Shown: positions 1 to 10,447 of the stretch, one piece after another
Numbering within the stretch: the stretch's first letter is position 1
How the letters are laid out: every line of letters begins with the position of its first letter
From: Streptomyces venezuelae
GTDB taxonomy: Bacteria > Actinomycetota > Actinomycetes > Streptomycetales > Streptomycetaceae
Reading direction: 5' to 3'
Assembly (NCBI RefSeq): GCF_008642295.1
Contig: NZ_CP029190.1
Location: forward strand, 4,447,501 to 4,511,500
DNA: 64,000 bases
The notes under the pieces: generated by a model
The model's input: only the letters and a program-made list of their open reading frames with translations
Database searches by the model: none
What the model was told of the DNA's origin: nothing
Program-made: the position numbers and the translations under genes

Positions 1-1
1 G

Positions 2-142
<141 letters not shown>

Positions 143-212
143 TCTCCGGCGCCACCGCAGCGACGGGCGTGGCCCGCACCCCTTGCCCGGGTGCGGGCCA
201 CGCCCGTTTTCG

Positions 213-1655
213 TCATTCGGACTGCGGCACCAGCCGGGCGGGACCGGTGGCCGGCTCGGAGCGGAGCTTCTCCTGGAGCAGCCGGTCCTCGTCGGTGAGC
301 TGCTCCGGACCGTGGTACGCGGGCACCCCTGACACATTGGTGCCGGGGGCGACCGGAGGCTCGTACCGGGTCGGCGCCGTGGCGGCGGTGTAGGCGCCCG
401 CGGTGGCGATCACCGCGGTCATGCCGACCGCCGCCCGGGTCCAGAAGCGGGCGCGGTGCTCCCCGGCCCTGCGGACCGCCGCGGGCGGGCGGACTTCGAG
501 GCGGACCGCCGGGGTGAGGCTGCCGAGCCGGTCGTGCAGCAGGGCGGACTGCTTCTCCGGGGCCACGCCGTTCAGCTCGGGCAGCCGGGCGGCGAGGTGC
601 CCATGGGCGTGCAGCAGCCGGCTGCCGGCGGTGGGCGTGCTGGCCTCGGTCTCGGCGGCGGTGTCGGGCAGGTCGAGCCCGACCCCGTCGTAGAGCAGGA
701 CCGTACGGCGGTGCGCGGCCGACAGGGACAGCATCGCTTCGAGCAGCGCCCGGTCGCCGAGGTCGGCCGGGGCCCGGTCGGGGTGCTTGTGGGCCCGGCG
801 GAACCGGTGCCAGGGGGAGAGGGCGTACTCGTACACCGCCGCCCGCACCCAGCCGACAGGATCGCGGTCGGTGGCGACCTCCGGCCAGTGGGCCCAGGCC
901 CGCTGGAAGGCCCGCTCCACGGCCTCCCGGGCGATCGCCCGGCGGCCCGTCAGCAGGTAGGACTGCCGGAGCAGGGCGGGCGCGGCTCGGGCGTAGAGCG
1001 CATCGAAGGCCTCGGCCGCGGTGGACTGCACCGGCCCGGGTTCCGGCGGGGGCCCGGCCAGGGGCTGCCCGGCCGGCCCCGCTGACAGGGGTTCACCGGC
1101 CGCCGGGCGGCGGCCCGACGGGGCGGTACCGGTGTCCGGGGCGGCGGCCGGGGCGGCGGCCGGGAGGCCCTGATGGTCCGTCGGAGGTGCTGGTGTCGTG
1201 GTGTCCGCCCGCCGGGGGCGGTCCTGCGGCTCCTGGGAGGCGGTCCGGCCCGCGGGCCCGCCCGGGGGCTTCGCCGCACGTTTGGCGGCGGCCTTCGGCC
1301 GGGTGCGGGCGGCGGCGGGGGAGCCGTGGCCGCTTCCGCCGCCCCCCTTGGCGAAGGCGCGTACGGCACCTGCCACCCGCAGGGCGGTGCCGCCCCGCCG
1401 ATGCTCCTCGGCGGGCTGCTGTGCGGGGTCCGCCGGCGGCTTGGCGAGTTCGGCCAGCAGCTTGGCGTACGCCTCGCGGGTACGGCCGCGGGGTTCGGTG
1501 CGGCCCGACTCCCAGGAGCGGACGGTGGATGCGGTGACCCCGACCGCCGCCGCCACCTCATCGTGCGTCAGCTCGCGGGATTCGCGCAGTCTGCGGCGTT
1601 CCTTGGGCGGCGGCAGGGCACCCGGCTCCGCGGCCGTCTCCGCACGCTGGGTCAT
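213..1655 (-). CDS. XRE-type HTH protein fused to a sigma-factor-like region and a membrane segment
   Basis: The 480-residue protein has an N-terminal XRE helix-turn-helix (about residues 18-72, with [20 protein letters not shown]). A long Pro/Ala-rich linker follows (about 75-210). Next comes a stretch resembling ECF sigma region 2 and a degenerate region 4 (about 215-370, [37 protein letters not shown]). One hydrophobic helix lies near residues 405-427, with a short tail outside. This predicts a membrane-tethered DNA-binding regulator with the HTH inside. The ATG sits 45 bp from a TTG codon on the opposite strand, so it shares a divergent control region with the DUF6350 gene. The target is unknown, and the sigma-like part is too degenerate to call a working sigma factor. 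Confidence 0.8.
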   Translation of the reverse strand: MTQRAETAAEPGALPPPKERRRLRESRELTHDEVAAAVGVTASTVRSWESGRTEPRGRTREAYAKLLAELAKPPADPAQQPAEEHRRGGTALRVAGAVRAFAKGGGGSGHGSPAAARTRPKAAAKRAAKPPGGPAGRTASQEPQDRPRRADTTTPAPPTDHQGLPAAAPAAAPDTGTAPSGRRPAAGEPLSAGPAGQPLAGPPPEPGPVQSTAAEAFDALYARAAPALLRQSYLLTGRRAIAREAVERAFQRAWAHWPEVATDRDPVGWVRAAVYEYALSPWHRFRRAHKHPDRAPADLGDRALLEAMLSLSAAHRRTVLLYDGVGLDLPDTAAETEASTPTAGSRLLHAHGHLAARLPELNGVAPEKQSALLHDRLGSLTPAVRLEVRPPAAVRRAGEHRARFWTRAAVGMTAVIATAGAYTAATAPTRYEPPVAPGTNVSGVPAYHGPEQLTDEDRLLQEKLRSEPATGPARLVPQSE

Positions 1656-1765
1656 GCCGCACCCCGGCAGGTCTGGGCGAAAAAGTACATAACCGTATCT
1701 TGAGCGACACCACGGTCATTCGCCTGTTACCCGCCCATAGCGCGTGTCGTTGGGACCATGGCGGG

Positions 1766-3424
1766 GTGACCCAAGTGACCGAACGCGGGACGTCGTTGCC
1801 GACGCCCCCGCGGGCCGCGGGCCGCCGGCGCACTCCGGCGGCCGTCGCCTGCGTACTGGGCGGCGCCATGGCCGCCGGGCTGGGGCTCGGCTCCCTCGCC
1901 GTCCTCGTGATGGTGCTGTGGATCAGCTCCCCGTATCCCGACAGTGGGCCGGGCGGTGCCCTCCATGTGGCGGCCGGGCTGTGGCTGCTCGCCCATGGCA
2001 CAGAGCTGATCAGGTACGACACGCTGTCCGGGGTGCCCGCCCCGGTCGGCCTGACACCCCTTCTGCTGGTGTGCCTGCCCGTGCTGTTGATCCGGCGGGC
2101 CGCCCGGCTGGCCGTGGACGACGGGGGGCTGCCCGGCAGTGCCGTGTTCTCCGCCGTGACCTGCGGATACCTCCTCGTCGGCGCGGCTGCCACGGCCTAC
2201 GCGGCGGGCGGACCGCTGCCCGCCGATCCGCTGAGCGCGGCCTGGCACCTGCCGCTGGTGGCCGTGCTGGCCGCGGTGGCGGGGGTGTGGTCGGCGATGC
2301 CGTCCTGGCTGCCGTCGCTGCTACCGGGGGGCGTACGGAAGGTGTGCGAGCGCCCCCGGTACGCGCTGGCGCTGCGTGCCGGTGCCGCCGGGGCGCTCAC
2401 CCTGCTGGGCGGTGGTGCACTGCTGCTCGGCGCCTCGCTGGTCTGGCACGGCCCGGCCGTGCAGCACACGTTCCTCCAGCTCACGGGGGTGTGGTCGGGG
2501 CGGTTCGCGGTGCTGCTGCTGGCGGTGGCGCTGGTGCCGAATGCGGTGGTGTGGGGTGCGGCCTACGGGCTCGGCCCCGGGTTCGCCCTCGGGGCGGGAG
2601 CCACCGCCACTCCGCTGGCCGTCACCGGAACCCCCGCACTGCCCCGCTTCCCGCTGCTGGCGGCCCTTCCCCCGGAGGGGCCGGGCTCGCCGCTGACCTG
2701 GGCGGCGGTGGGGGTGCCGGTGGCGGCGGGGCTGGTGGCCGGCTGGTTCGCGGTACGGCGGGCGCGGGACGTCTCGTACGGGGAGACGGCGCTGACGGCG
2801 GCGCTGGGCGGGCTGGTGTGCGGGGGGCTGATGGGAGTGCTGGCCTGGGCGGCTGCGGGGCCGCTGGGAACCGGGGCGCTGGCCCGGTTCGGGCCGGTGT
2901 GGTGGGAGACGGGAGGGGCGGCGGCGATGTGGACGGCGGGGGTGGCGGTGCCGGTGGCTGTGGGGGTGCAGGGGTGGCGGACGCGGCCGGTGTGGGGGAC
3001 GGGCACGGAACCGCCCCCGGACCGCACCCCGGCCATGGCCCCGACTCCGGCCCCGACTCCGGCCTCGACTCCGGCCATGGCTCCGGTTTCGACTTCGGCT
3101 TCGGCTTCGGCTTCCGATTCGGGTCAGGACCCGTATCAGGCCCCGACTCGGGCTCCGGCTCCCGACCCCGACCCCGACTCCGGTACGGGGCGGGATCCGG
3201 GGCCGGTGGGTGGGGAGGAGTGGCATGTGAAGGGGGTGCGGGAGCTGCGATGGGCGGCCCTCCGCGAAACCTCGGGCACCCTGATCCCGCCGTTCCCGAC
3301 GCCTGGGCCGCCGCCCGGGGCTCCTGCTGATGCTCCGGTGGAGGTTCCTGTTGCGGCGGCTCCTGAGTTGGTGCCGGGGGTGGCGGGGGCCAGGGTGGTG
3401 GCGCGGCGGGACCGGGCGACGTAG
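1766..3424 (+). CDS. DUF6350 family polytopic membrane protein (PerM-like)
   Basis: This 552-residue protein has about nine to ten hydrophobic helices between residues 25 and 415, including [20 protein letters not shown] near the start. The C-terminal tail of about 140 residues is low in complexity and rich in Pro/Ala/Ser/Asp ([21 protein letters not shown]). The family is conserved in actinobacteria next to purN/purH, and members have been linked to cell division (PerM). I chose the GTG start; an in-frame TTG at 1700 would add 22 residues that do not look like the family. The tail is encoded by near-repetitive CCGACTCCGG units and is probably cytoplasmic and disordered. No enzymatic motif is visible. 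Confidence 0.85.
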   Translation: MTQVTERGTSLPTPPRAAGRRRTPAAVACVLGGAMAAGLGLGSLAVLVMVLWISSPYPDSGPGGALHVAAGLWLLAHGTELIRYDTLSGVPAPVGLTPLLLVCLPVLLIRRAARLAVDDGGLPGSAVFSAVTCGYLLVGAAATAYAAGGPLPADPLSAAWHLPLVAVLAAVAGVWSAMPSWLPSLLPGGVRKVCERPRYALALRAGAAGALTLLGGGALLLGASLVWHGPAVQHTFLQLTGVWSGRFAVLLLAVALVPNAVVWGAAYGLGPGFALGAGATATPLAVTGTPALPRFPLLAALPPEGPGSPLTWAAVGVPVAAGLVAGWFAVRRARDVSYGETALTAALGGLVCGGLMGVLAWAAAGPLGTGALARFGPVWWETGGAAAMWTAGVAVPVAVGVQGWRTRPVWGTGTEPPPDRTPAMAPTPAPTPASTPAMAPVSTSASASASDSGQDPYQAPTRAPAPDPDPDSGTGRDPGPVGGEEWHVKGVRELRWAALRETSGTLIPPFPTPGPPPGAPADAPVEVPVAAAPELVPGVAGARVVARRDRAT

Positions 3425-3552
3425 CGGGCCGGCCGCTGCGCGGGGCCATTCCCCCACCCCGCCCCTTCTCCCCCAGCTACCGCTGGGAGGTGCCCCCAGA
3501 AACCGAGGCTCCGCCCCGGCCCCCGAACGACCGCCGGCCCCGGGCCGGTATG

Positions 3553-3672
3553 CGGGGCTGCGCCCCGCATGCTGCCGGGCTTCGCCCGGCACGGGCTTTC
3601 CGGGGCTTCGCCCCGCAGCCTTCGGGCTGTCCGGGCTGCGCCCGACGCGCCCCGCTCCGGCCCCCGCGGGCC
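3553..3672. repeat. GC-rich palindrome block, copy 1 of a 120-bp direct repeat
   Basis: This non-coding block lies between two convergent genes. It is a chain of short hairpins: ATGCGGGGC-TGC-GCCCCGCAT begins just upstream at 3550, then GCCGGGC-TT-GCCCGGC-type and CGGGGC-TTC-GCCCCG units, then AGCC-TTC-GGGCT. Nearly the same string recurs at 3731-3849. It probably acts as a bidirectional terminator for the DUF6350 gene and the opposing membrane-protein gene, and it may be a REP-like dispersed element. Confidence 0.8.
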
Positions 3673-3730
3673 TGCCACCGCCCGGGGCTCAGCCCCGGCC
3701 CCGGCGGGTGTCCGGCCTGGGGCCGGCTCC

Positions 3731-3849
3731 CGGGGCTGCGCCCCGCATGCTGCCGGGCTTCGCCCGGCACGGGCTTCCGGGGCTCCGGCCCGCAGCCTTC
3801 GGGCTGCCCGGGCTGCGCCCGACGCGCCCCGGCCCGGGCCCCGCGGGCC
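3731..3849. repeat. GC-rich palindrome block, copy 2 of the 120-bp direct repeat
   Basis: The unit order and spacing match copy 1, with only a few substitutions (for example GGGGCTCC where copy 1 has GGGGCTTC). The two copies are separated by about 58 bp. The rest of 3425-3867 holds no credible gene; 3425-3552 is Pro-codon-like GC-rich sequence with nothing I can identify. Confidence 0.8.
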
Positions 3850-3867
3850 CGGCGGGTCAGCCCGGTG

Positions 3868-4464
3868 TCAGGACTGGATGCCCAGGATGCCGCGCAAAGG
3901 CTTCGGGAGTTCGTTGTTGCACTTCAGTTCTGCCGTCTGCGTCAAGGCGTCCTCGCGGCATACGTAGAAGTCCTTGTACACGATCTGCAGCGTGTACGAA
4001 CCCACCGCGAACAGGATCGCCAGCGACGCCGTCACCAGGCCGCTCACCGCCGCCGTGCGCTGCGGGCGCGCGTAGGGGGCCGGGAGGGGGGAAGGGGAAG
4101 GGGTTTCGGTCGTGGGTGGCTTGGGGGTGCCGCGGAGGGCGGTGATGCCCCAGTACAGCGCCAGCGCCCCGAGCAGCAGGCCCATCGAGGGGATCCCGAA
4201 CAGGCCGAAGAAGAAGCCCCACATGCCCGCGAGCAGCGCGTACCGGGCCCGGCGCTGGACCGGGTCGGTGGGGTCCCAGCGGGCCGGGCCGCCGCCGTTC
4301 GTGTTGCCGGGGCCGCCGGACGGCTCCTCGTTCCGCCGGTGCTCGTCCGCACCGTTGCGCGGCTGCCACGGCTGGTCGGGGCGTCCCTCCGGGGGAGCCG
4401 CGAACGGGTTGTCGTCGCCGTTCGGCGCGGACGGCGGGGTGGAGGACTGGCGGCTGTCCGGCAT
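3868..4464 (-). CDS. Small membrane protein with disordered Pro/Asn-rich N-terminus
   Basis: The protein has 198 residues. Residues 1-70 are hydrophilic and rich in Pro, Gly, Asn and Arg. Two close helices follow (about 75-112, ALLAGMWGFFFGLFGIPSMG and LLLGALALYWGITAL), then a Pro/Thr linker and a third helix (about 135-155). The extracytoplasmic tail carries two Cys (YVCRED, LKCNNEL) that could form a disulfide. It sits between the DUF6350 gene and purN, as the equivalent membrane protein does in other streptomycetes. The function is unknown. It reads convergently into the palindrome block. Confidence 0.82.
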   Translation of the reverse strand: MPDSRQSSTPPSAPNGDDNPFAAPPEGRPDQPWQPRNGADEHRRNEEPSGGPGNTNGGGPARWDPTDPVQRRARYALLAGMWGFFFGLFGIPSMGLLLGALALYWGITALRGTPKPPTTETPSPSPLPAPYARPQRTAAVSGLVTASLAILFAVGSYTLQIVYKDFYVCREDALTQTAELKCNNELPKPLRGILGIQS

Positions 4465-4697
4465 CGGGTGCGTTTCTTCCCCTGTGGTTTGGAAGGTGGG
4501 CTGTGGGCAGTGGGCTGCGCTGTGCTGGTGTGCTTGGTATGCCAGACGCTACCCCGCTGGCAGGGGACCGTCCCTCGGGGGCCGTCCGGTGTGCCGGTAT
4601 CGTTGCAGGCGGTCGGTGGCTTCGTAGGGTCCCCCGTAAATCAGGGTCCCGGAGTTTCGTACGATCGCATAAGACGCACCCGCGAGAAAGGGCCCCC

Positions 4698-5321
4698 ATG
4701 GCCGTCTCCCGCCTGGTCGTGCTGGTCTCCGGTTCCGGCACCAACCTCCAGGCCCTGCTTGATGCCATCGATGCCGATCCCGGGGGACCCGAAGGGTTCG
4801 GCGCGCGCGTCGTGGCCGTGGGAGCGGACCGGGACGGCATCGCCGGGCTGGAGCGGGCCGAGAAGGCCGGGATTCCGACCTTCGTGTGCCCGGTGAAGGC
4901 GTACCCCACCCGCGAGGACTGGGACCGCGCGCTCACCGAGGCCACCGCCGCCCACGAGCCGGACCTCATCGTGTCCGCCGGGTTCATGAAGATCGTGGGC
5001 AAGGAGTTCATCGGCCGGTACGAGGGGCGGATCGTCAACACCCACCCCGCCCTGCTCCCCGCCTTCCCCGGCGCACACGGGGTCCGGGACGCGCTCGCCT
5101 ACGGCGCGAAGGTCACCGGGTGCACCGTCCACTTCGTGGATGCCGGCGTGGACACCGGTCCGGTCATCGCCCAGGGTGTGGTCGAGATCCGGGACGAGGA
5201 CGACGAAGCCGCTCTCCATGAGCGCATCAAGGAAGTCGAGCGCAGGCTGCTCGTCGATGTCGTGGGGCGACTGGCCCGGCACGGCTACCGCATTGAGGGA
5301 CGAAAGGTAACGATCCAGTGA
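4698..5321 (+). CDS. purN: Phosphoribosylglycinamide formyltransferase
   Basis: PurN transfers the formyl group of 10-formyl-THF to GAR, the third step of IMP synthesis, in the cytoplasm. The 207-residue length is normal. Visible motifs are the phosphate loop [16 protein letters not shown] (about residues 7-22), AGFMKIVG (about 95), the catalytic Asn-His segment [15 protein letters not shown] (about 115-129) and [14 protein letters not shown] (about 143-156). The ATG follows a GAGAAAGG ribosome site. The stop overlaps the purH GTG by four bases (GTGA), so the two purine genes are coupled. No ZTP riboswitch is visible upstream. Confidence 0.97.
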   Translation: MAVSRLVVLVSGSGTNLQALLDAIDADPGGPEGFGARVVAVGADRDGIAGLERAEKAGIPTFVCPVKAYPTREDWDRALTEATAAHEPDLIVSAGFMKIVGKEFIGRYEGRIVNTHPALLPAFPGAHGVRDALAYGAKVTGCTVHFVDAGVDTGPVIAQGVVEIRDEDDEAALHERIKEVERRLLVDVVGRLARHGYRIEGRKVTIQ

Positions 5322-6886
5322 CCACGACGCAGCGGGCGATCCGCCGGGCGCTGATCAGCGTGTACGACAAGACCGGGCTGGAGGAGCTCGCCCGCGGGCT
5401 GCACGCGGCGGGCGTCGCGCTGGTCTCCACCGGGTCGACCGCCTCGAAGATCGCAGCCGCCGGGGTGCCCGTCACCAAGGTCGAGGAGCTCACCGGCTTC
5501 CCCGAGTGCCTGGACGGCCGGGTCAAGACCCTGCACCCGCGCGTGCACGCCGGCATCCTCGCCGACCTGCGCCTGGAGAGCCACCGCGAGCAGCTCGCCG
5601 AGCTCGGCGTCGAGCCCTTCGACCTCGTCGTGGTCAACCTGTACCCGTTCCGGGAGACGGTCGCCTCCGGTGCCACCCCCGACGAGTGCGTCGAGCAGAT
5701 CGACATCGGCGGCCCGTCCATGGTCCGCGCCGCGGCGAAGAACCACCCGTCGGTGGCCGTGGTCACCAGCCCGGCCCGTTACGCCGATGTCCTCGCCGCT
5801 GCCCAGGGCGGCGGCTTCGACCTGGGCGCCCGCAAGCGGCTCGCCGCCGAGGCCTTCCAGCACACCGCCGCGTACGACGTGGCCGTCGCGTCCTGGTTCA
5901 CCAACGCGTACGCGCCGGAGGCGGAGGCCGCGGAGGGCGCGCTGCCCGAGTTCCTCGCCGGAGCCTGGGAGCGGAAGGCCGGCCTGCGGTACGGGGAGAA
6001 CCCGCACCAGGCCGCCGCGCTCTACACCGACGGACAGCCGGGCGGACTCGCCAACGCCGAGCAGCTGCACGGCAAGGAGATGTCCTTCAACAACTACGTG
6101 GACACCGAGGCCGCCCGCCGGGCCGCCTACGACCACGACGAGCCCTGCGTCGCGATCATCAAGCACGCCAACCCGTGCGGGATCGCGGTGGGCGCGGACG
6201 TCGCCGAGGCGCACCGCAAGGCGCACGCCTGCGACCCGCTGTCCGCCTTCGGTGGCGTGATCGCGGTCAACCGGCCGGTGACGGTCGAACTCGCCGAGCA
6301 GGTGGCGGAGATCTTCACCGAGGTCATCGCGGCCCCCGGGTACGAGGACGGGGCGGTGGAGATCCTCGCCCGGAAGAAGAACATCCGGGTGCTGAAGGTG
6401 GACGGTACGCCGCACCAGCCCGGTGACCTGAAGCCGATCAGCGGCGGGGTGCTGCTCCAGCAGTCCGACCTGCTGCAGGCCGAGGGCGACGACCCGGCGA
6501 ACTGGACGCTGGCGACGGGCGAGGCCCTGTCCGAGGGCGAGTTGGCCGAGCTCGCCTTCGCCTGGAAGGCCTGCCGGGCCGTCAAGTCGAATGCGATCCT
6601 GCTGGCGAAGGACGGCGGCTCGGTCGGCGTCGGCATGGGCCAGGTGAACCGGGTCGACTCGGCGAAGCTGGCGGTCGAGCGGGCGGGCGCCGAGCGCGCC
6701 CGGGGCTCGTACGCCGCCTCCGACGCGTTCTTCCCGTTCCCGGACGGCCTGGAGATCCTCACGGCCGCCGGCATCAAGGCCGTCGTCCAGCCGGGCGGTT
6801 CGATGCGGGACGAGCAGGTCGTGGAGGCCGCCAAGGCGGCCGGCGTGACCATGTACTTCACCGGGACCCGGCACTTCTTCCACTGA
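5318..6886 (+). CDS. purH: Bifunctional AICAR formyltransferase / IMP cyclohydrolase
   Basis: PurH catalyses the last two steps of IMP synthesis. It formylates AICAR with 10-formyl-THF, and the product is then cyclised to IMP. The 522-residue protein starts with the MGS-like cyclohydrolase domain ([39 protein letters not shown]). It continues into the AICARFT domain with KYGENPHQ-like [38 protein letters not shown] and [12 protein letters not shown]. The GTG start lies inside the purN stop codon. A 20-bp perfect hairpin follows 11 bp after the stop. The pair is a two-gene purine operon. Confidence 0.97.
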   Translation: MTTTQRAIRRALISVYDKTGLEELARGLHAAGVALVSTGSTASKIAAAGVPVTKVEELTGFPECLDGRVKTLHPRVHAGILADLRLESHREQLAELGVEPFDLVVVNLYPFRETVASGATPDECVEQIDIGGPSMVRAAAKNHPSVAVVTSPARYADVLAAAQGGGFDLGARKRLAAEAFQHTAAYDVAVASWFTNAYAPEAEAAEGALPEFLAGAWERKAGLRYGENPHQAAALYTDGQPGGLANAEQLHGKEMSFNNYVDTEAARRAAYDHDEPCVAIIKHANPCGIAVGADVAEAHRKAHACDPLSAFGGVIAVNRPVTVELAEQVAEIFTEVIAAPGYEDGAVEILARKKNIRVLKVDGTPHQPGDLKPISGGVLLQQSDLLQAEGDDPANWTLATGEALSEGELAELAFAWKACRAVKSNAILLAKDGGSVGVGMGQVNRVDSAKLAVERAGAERARGSYAASDAFFPFPDGLEILTAAGIKAVVQPGGSMRDEQVVEAAKAAGVTMYFTGTRHFFH

Positions 6887-6897
6887 GGTTTCTCGTT

Positions 6898-6950
6898 GTA
6901 CGGCGAAGGCCGCGCCCTGCAGTCACTGCGGGGCGCGGCCTTCGCCGTAC
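6898..6950. terminator. Bidirectional intrinsic terminator between purH and the facing membrane-protein gene
   Basis: Two 20-base arms (6898-6917 and 6931-6950) are perfect reverse complements around a 13-base loop. The stem ends 12 bp before the stop codon of the convergent gene. There is no long U-tract on either side, which is normal for streptomycete terminators. Confidence 0.9.
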
Positions 6951-6962
6951 GACGGCAGGCGG

Positions 6963-7625
6963 TTACGGGCGGCGGAAGTAGGCGCCCGCGGCCGAGTTGG
7001 CCAGGCCGGCGATGATCCAGATGCCGAGTCCGAGGACGACCACGTTGATCAGCAGCGAGAAGACGAGCCCGCCGGCTCCGGTCCCGTCGGTGGCGCCGAG
7101 GGCGAACAGGTTGATCAACACGCTCACGACGTTGAACAGGCTGATCAGCGAGCCGTAGATGATGCCGGAGACCCGGACGCCGGTGCGTCCCTTGCTCAGC
7201 TTGGCGGCCGTCAGGATCGGCCACAGGGACAGGGCGATGGCGACGAGACCGCCCGCCACGGCGGCTCCGCCGGCCAGCGCGCCCAGGTCGCTCACCTCGG
7301 AGCTGGACGAACTGGTGGCGGCGGTGGTGAACACGCCGATGAGGATGACGATCACGCCGATCAGGGCCGCGAAGCCGCCGAAGATGAACAGGATCACGCG
7401 GGAGGCGACCACGCTGCCCGGCATCCCCATCTGCATACCGGGAGCCGGGTAGCCGAGGCCGGCTCCGGCCGGGTAGGCGGGAATGCCCTGCGGTGCCTGC
7501 GGGTAGCCGTAGCCGGCCTGCGGCGGGACGCCCTGCGGGGCCTGCTGGGGGTAGCCGTACTGGGGCTGGCCCTGCGGGGCCGGGGGCTGCTGCCCGTACG
7601 GGTTGTTCGGGGCGCCGAAACTCAT
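6963..7625 (-). CDS. Tetraspan-like membrane protein with Pro/Gln/Tyr-rich N-terminus
   Basis: The 220-residue protein starts with a disordered, repetitive segment ([20 protein letters not shown] and further PQ/GYP units to about residue 70). Four hydrophobic helices follow (about 82-105, 125-145, 155-178 and 185-208). This DUF4190-like layout is common in actinobacteria, usually with no assigned function. The start is the ATG at 7625, preceded by a GGAGGAAC ribosome site on the minus strand. The gene is monocistronic and divergent from folD across about 200 bp. No catalytic motif is visible. Confidence 0.82.
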   Translation of the reverse strand: MSFGAPNNPYGQQPPAPQGQPQYGYPQQAPQGVPPQAGYGYPQAPQGIPAYPAGAGLGYPAPGMQMGMPGSVVASRVILFIFGGFAALIGVIVILIGVFTTAATSSSSSEVSDLGALAGGAAVAGGLVAIALSLWPILTAAKLSKGRTGVRVSGIIYGSLISLFNVVSVLINLFALGATDGTGAGGLVFSLLINVVVLGLGIWIIAGLANSAAGAYFRRP

Positions 7626-7823
7626 CTGGGGTGTTCCTCCGTGGGAGTGCGGGGACGCGCGGCTCGCGCGGAGGAATGTCAGCGGTGCGGTCCGCCCCCC
7701 GGCACTGCCCGCGGCACTACTTCCGGCCATCGTGGTCTTTTCCGCGAGGCGTTGTCCAGTCGGCGCACGCCCGACCGGTCGACCGACTGGAATCGGGGCG
7801 GCCCCATCCGGGAGGATGGGGAC

Positions 7824-8684
7824 ATGACCGCCCAGATTCTCGACGGCAAGGCCACCGCAGCCGCGATCAAGTCCGAACTGACCACCCGCGTCGCGGCGCT
7901 CAAGGCCCGGGGCGTCGTCCCCGGCCTCGGCACCCTGTTGGTCGGCGACGACCCGGGCAGCCGCTGGTACGTCAACGGAAAGCACAAGGACTGCGCCGAG
8001 GTCGGCATCGAGTCGATCCGGCGGGAACTGCCCGCGACGGCCACCCAGGAGGAGATCGAGGCGGTCGTCCGGGAGCTCAACGAGGACCCGGCGTGCACCG
8101 GCTACATCGTGCAGCTGCCGCTCCCCAAGGGCATCGACACCAACCGGGTGCTGGAGCTGATGGACCCGGAGAAGGACGCCGACGGCCTGCACCCGATGTC
8201 GCTGGGGCGGCTGGTCCTCAACGAGCCCGGTCCGCTGCCCTGCACCCCGTACGGCATCGTGGAACTGCTCCGCCACCACGGTGTGGAGATCAACGGCGCA
8301 CATGTGGTCGTCCTGGGCCGCGGGATCACCGTGGGCCGGTCCATCGGCCTGCTCCTCACCCGCAAGTCGGAGAACGCGACCGTGACCCTGTGCCACACCG
8401 GCACCCGCGACCTGTCCGGGCTGCTGCGGCAGGCGGACATCGTGGTCGCCGCCGCCGGTGTCCCGCACCTGGTCAAGCCGGAGGACGTGAAGCCCGGTGC
8501 GGCCGTCCTGGACGTCGGTGTCAGCCGTGACGAGGACGGCAAGATCGTCGGCGACGTGCACCCCGGCGTGGCCCAGGTGGCCTCCTGGATCTCCCCGAAC
8601 CCCGGCGGAGTGGGCCCGATGACCCGTGCCCAGCTCCTGGTCAATGTCGTCACGGCGGCGGAACGGTCGACCAGTGCGGGCTGA
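7824..8684 (+). CDS. folD: Bifunctional methylene-THF dehydrogenase / methenyl-THF cyclohydrolase
   Basis: FolD interconverts 5,10-methylene-THF and 10-formyl-THF using NADP, supplying the formyl donor for PurN and PurH. The 286-residue length is typical. The substrate lysine motif is [11 protein letters not shown] (about residues 50-60). The family motif [20 protein letters not shown] follows (about 97-116). The dinucleotide loop is [11 protein letters not shown] in place of the more usual GRSxIVGxP, and the C-terminal [14 protein letters not shown] is intact. The ATG follows GGGAGGATGGGGAC. The end overlaps the next GTG by 11 bp, so the DUF3017 gene is probably coupled to it. Confidence 0.97.
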   Translation: MTAQILDGKATAAAIKSELTTRVAALKARGVVPGLGTLLVGDDPGSRWYVNGKHKDCAEVGIESIRRELPATATQEEIEAVVRELNEDPACTGYIVQLPLPKGIDTNRVLELMDPEKDADGLHPMSLGRLVLNEPGPLPCTPYGIVELLRHHGVEINGAHVVVLGRGITVGRSIGLLLTRKSENATVTLCHTGTRDLSGLLRQADIVVAAAGVPHLVKPEDVKPGAAVLDVGVSRDEDGKIVGDVHPGVAQVASWISPNPGGVGPMTRAQLLVNVVTAAERSTSAG

Positions 8685-9165
8685 CCAGGAGCAGGCCGGA
8701 GCTGGAACCGGCTCCGGAGCCGAAACCGGAGCCGAAACCGGAGCCGGTTCCGAAACCGGCACCGGCACCGGCTCCGGTGCCAGGTCCCGGCGCTTTCCGC
8801 AGGTCACCCGGGACACCGCCCGCCCCGAGGGCGGCGGGCGGGCGGCTCCCCGGGACGCACCCGCGCCGGCCCGCCAGTGGCCGATGCTCAGCGTGCTGGC
8901 CGCCACCGCGGCCGGCCTGCTGTCCACCGCGCTGGGGCATCCCCGCATCGGCTGCCTGCTGATCGGGGCGGTGCTGATCGCCGCCGCCGTGCTGCGGCAG
9001 GTGCTGCCCTCGGTGGGCATGCTCGCGGTCCGGTCACGGTTCACGGACATGGTCACGTACGGGATCCTCGGCATCGCGATCACCCTGCTCGCCCTGGTGA
9101 TGGAGCCCGATCCGCTGCTGGAGATCCCGTTCCTGGAAAGCACCGTGCGGTTCATCGTCCGCTAG
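8674..9165 (+). CDS. DUF3017 family small membrane protein
   Basis: The 163-residue protein has a low-complexity N-terminal region (about residues 1-45) of alternating Gly/Thr/Ala/Glu, encoded by repeated ACCGGAGCCG-like units. Three hydrophobic helices follow (about 70-92, 94-112 and 125-145), containing [19 protein letters not shown] and [23 protein letters not shown]3017 proteins regularly follow folD in streptomycetes, but no activity is known. I chose the GTG inside the end of folD because residues upstream of it are folD in another frame. Confidence 0.85.
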   Translation: MRADQEQAGAGTGSGAETGAETGAGSETGTGTGSGARSRRFPQVTRDTARPEGGGRAAPRDAPAPARQWPMLSVLAATAAGLLSTALGHPRIGCLLIGAVLIAAAVLRQVLPSVGMLAVRSRFTDMVTYGILGIAITLLALVMEPDPLLEIPFLESTVRFIVR

Positions 9166-9277
9166 TGCGGTGACCGGGAGGAACAAGGCCGGAAGGCCGC
9201 TGGGCCTTCGAACGCCCGGGCGACGTGTGCGACGTGCCACACCGACCCGGGGGTTGGGCCGTCCTGCGGTCGGATAG

Positions 9278-10321
<1,044 letters not shown>

Positions 10322-10363
10322 GCCGCCTGAACCGCCTCAGCCGCTTGAGCTGCTGAAACTCCG

Positions 10364-10397
10364 AAAGCGCCCCGGTCAAACCCGACCGGGGCGCTTT
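10364..10397 (+). terminator. Intrinsic terminator of mdh
   Basis: The 14-base arms AAAGCGCCCCGGTC (10364-10377) and GACCGGGGCGCTTT (10384-10397) pair perfectly around a 6-base loop. The hairpin lies 43 bp after the mdh stop and separates it from the next transcription unit. Confidence 0.92.
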
Positions 10398-10447
10398 GGC
10401 GTGAAAAAGCCTGTCCGGTGTATGTACTGGATAAATAGGGTCGGGCG

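Noticed and set aside
1700..1765. TTG start extending the DUF6350 protein by 22 residues
   Set aside because: The added residues ([14 protein letters not shown]) are unlike a membrane-protein lead, and the GTG at 1766 gives the usual family start.
2321..3592. Minus-strand Arg/Pro-rich frame opposite the DUF6350 gene
   Set aside because: The translation is made of low-complexity Arg/Gly/Pro runs produced by the antisense of GC-biased codons.
4610..4697. ZTP riboswitch expected before purN-purH
   Set aside because: No GACTGGCG or CCGCxxGCCTGGGC boxes are present in this leader.
7626..7823. ZTP riboswitch expected before folD
   Set aside because: CCGACTGGAATCGGGGCGG looks tempting, but the GGCG/CGCC pairing and the 3' box are missing.
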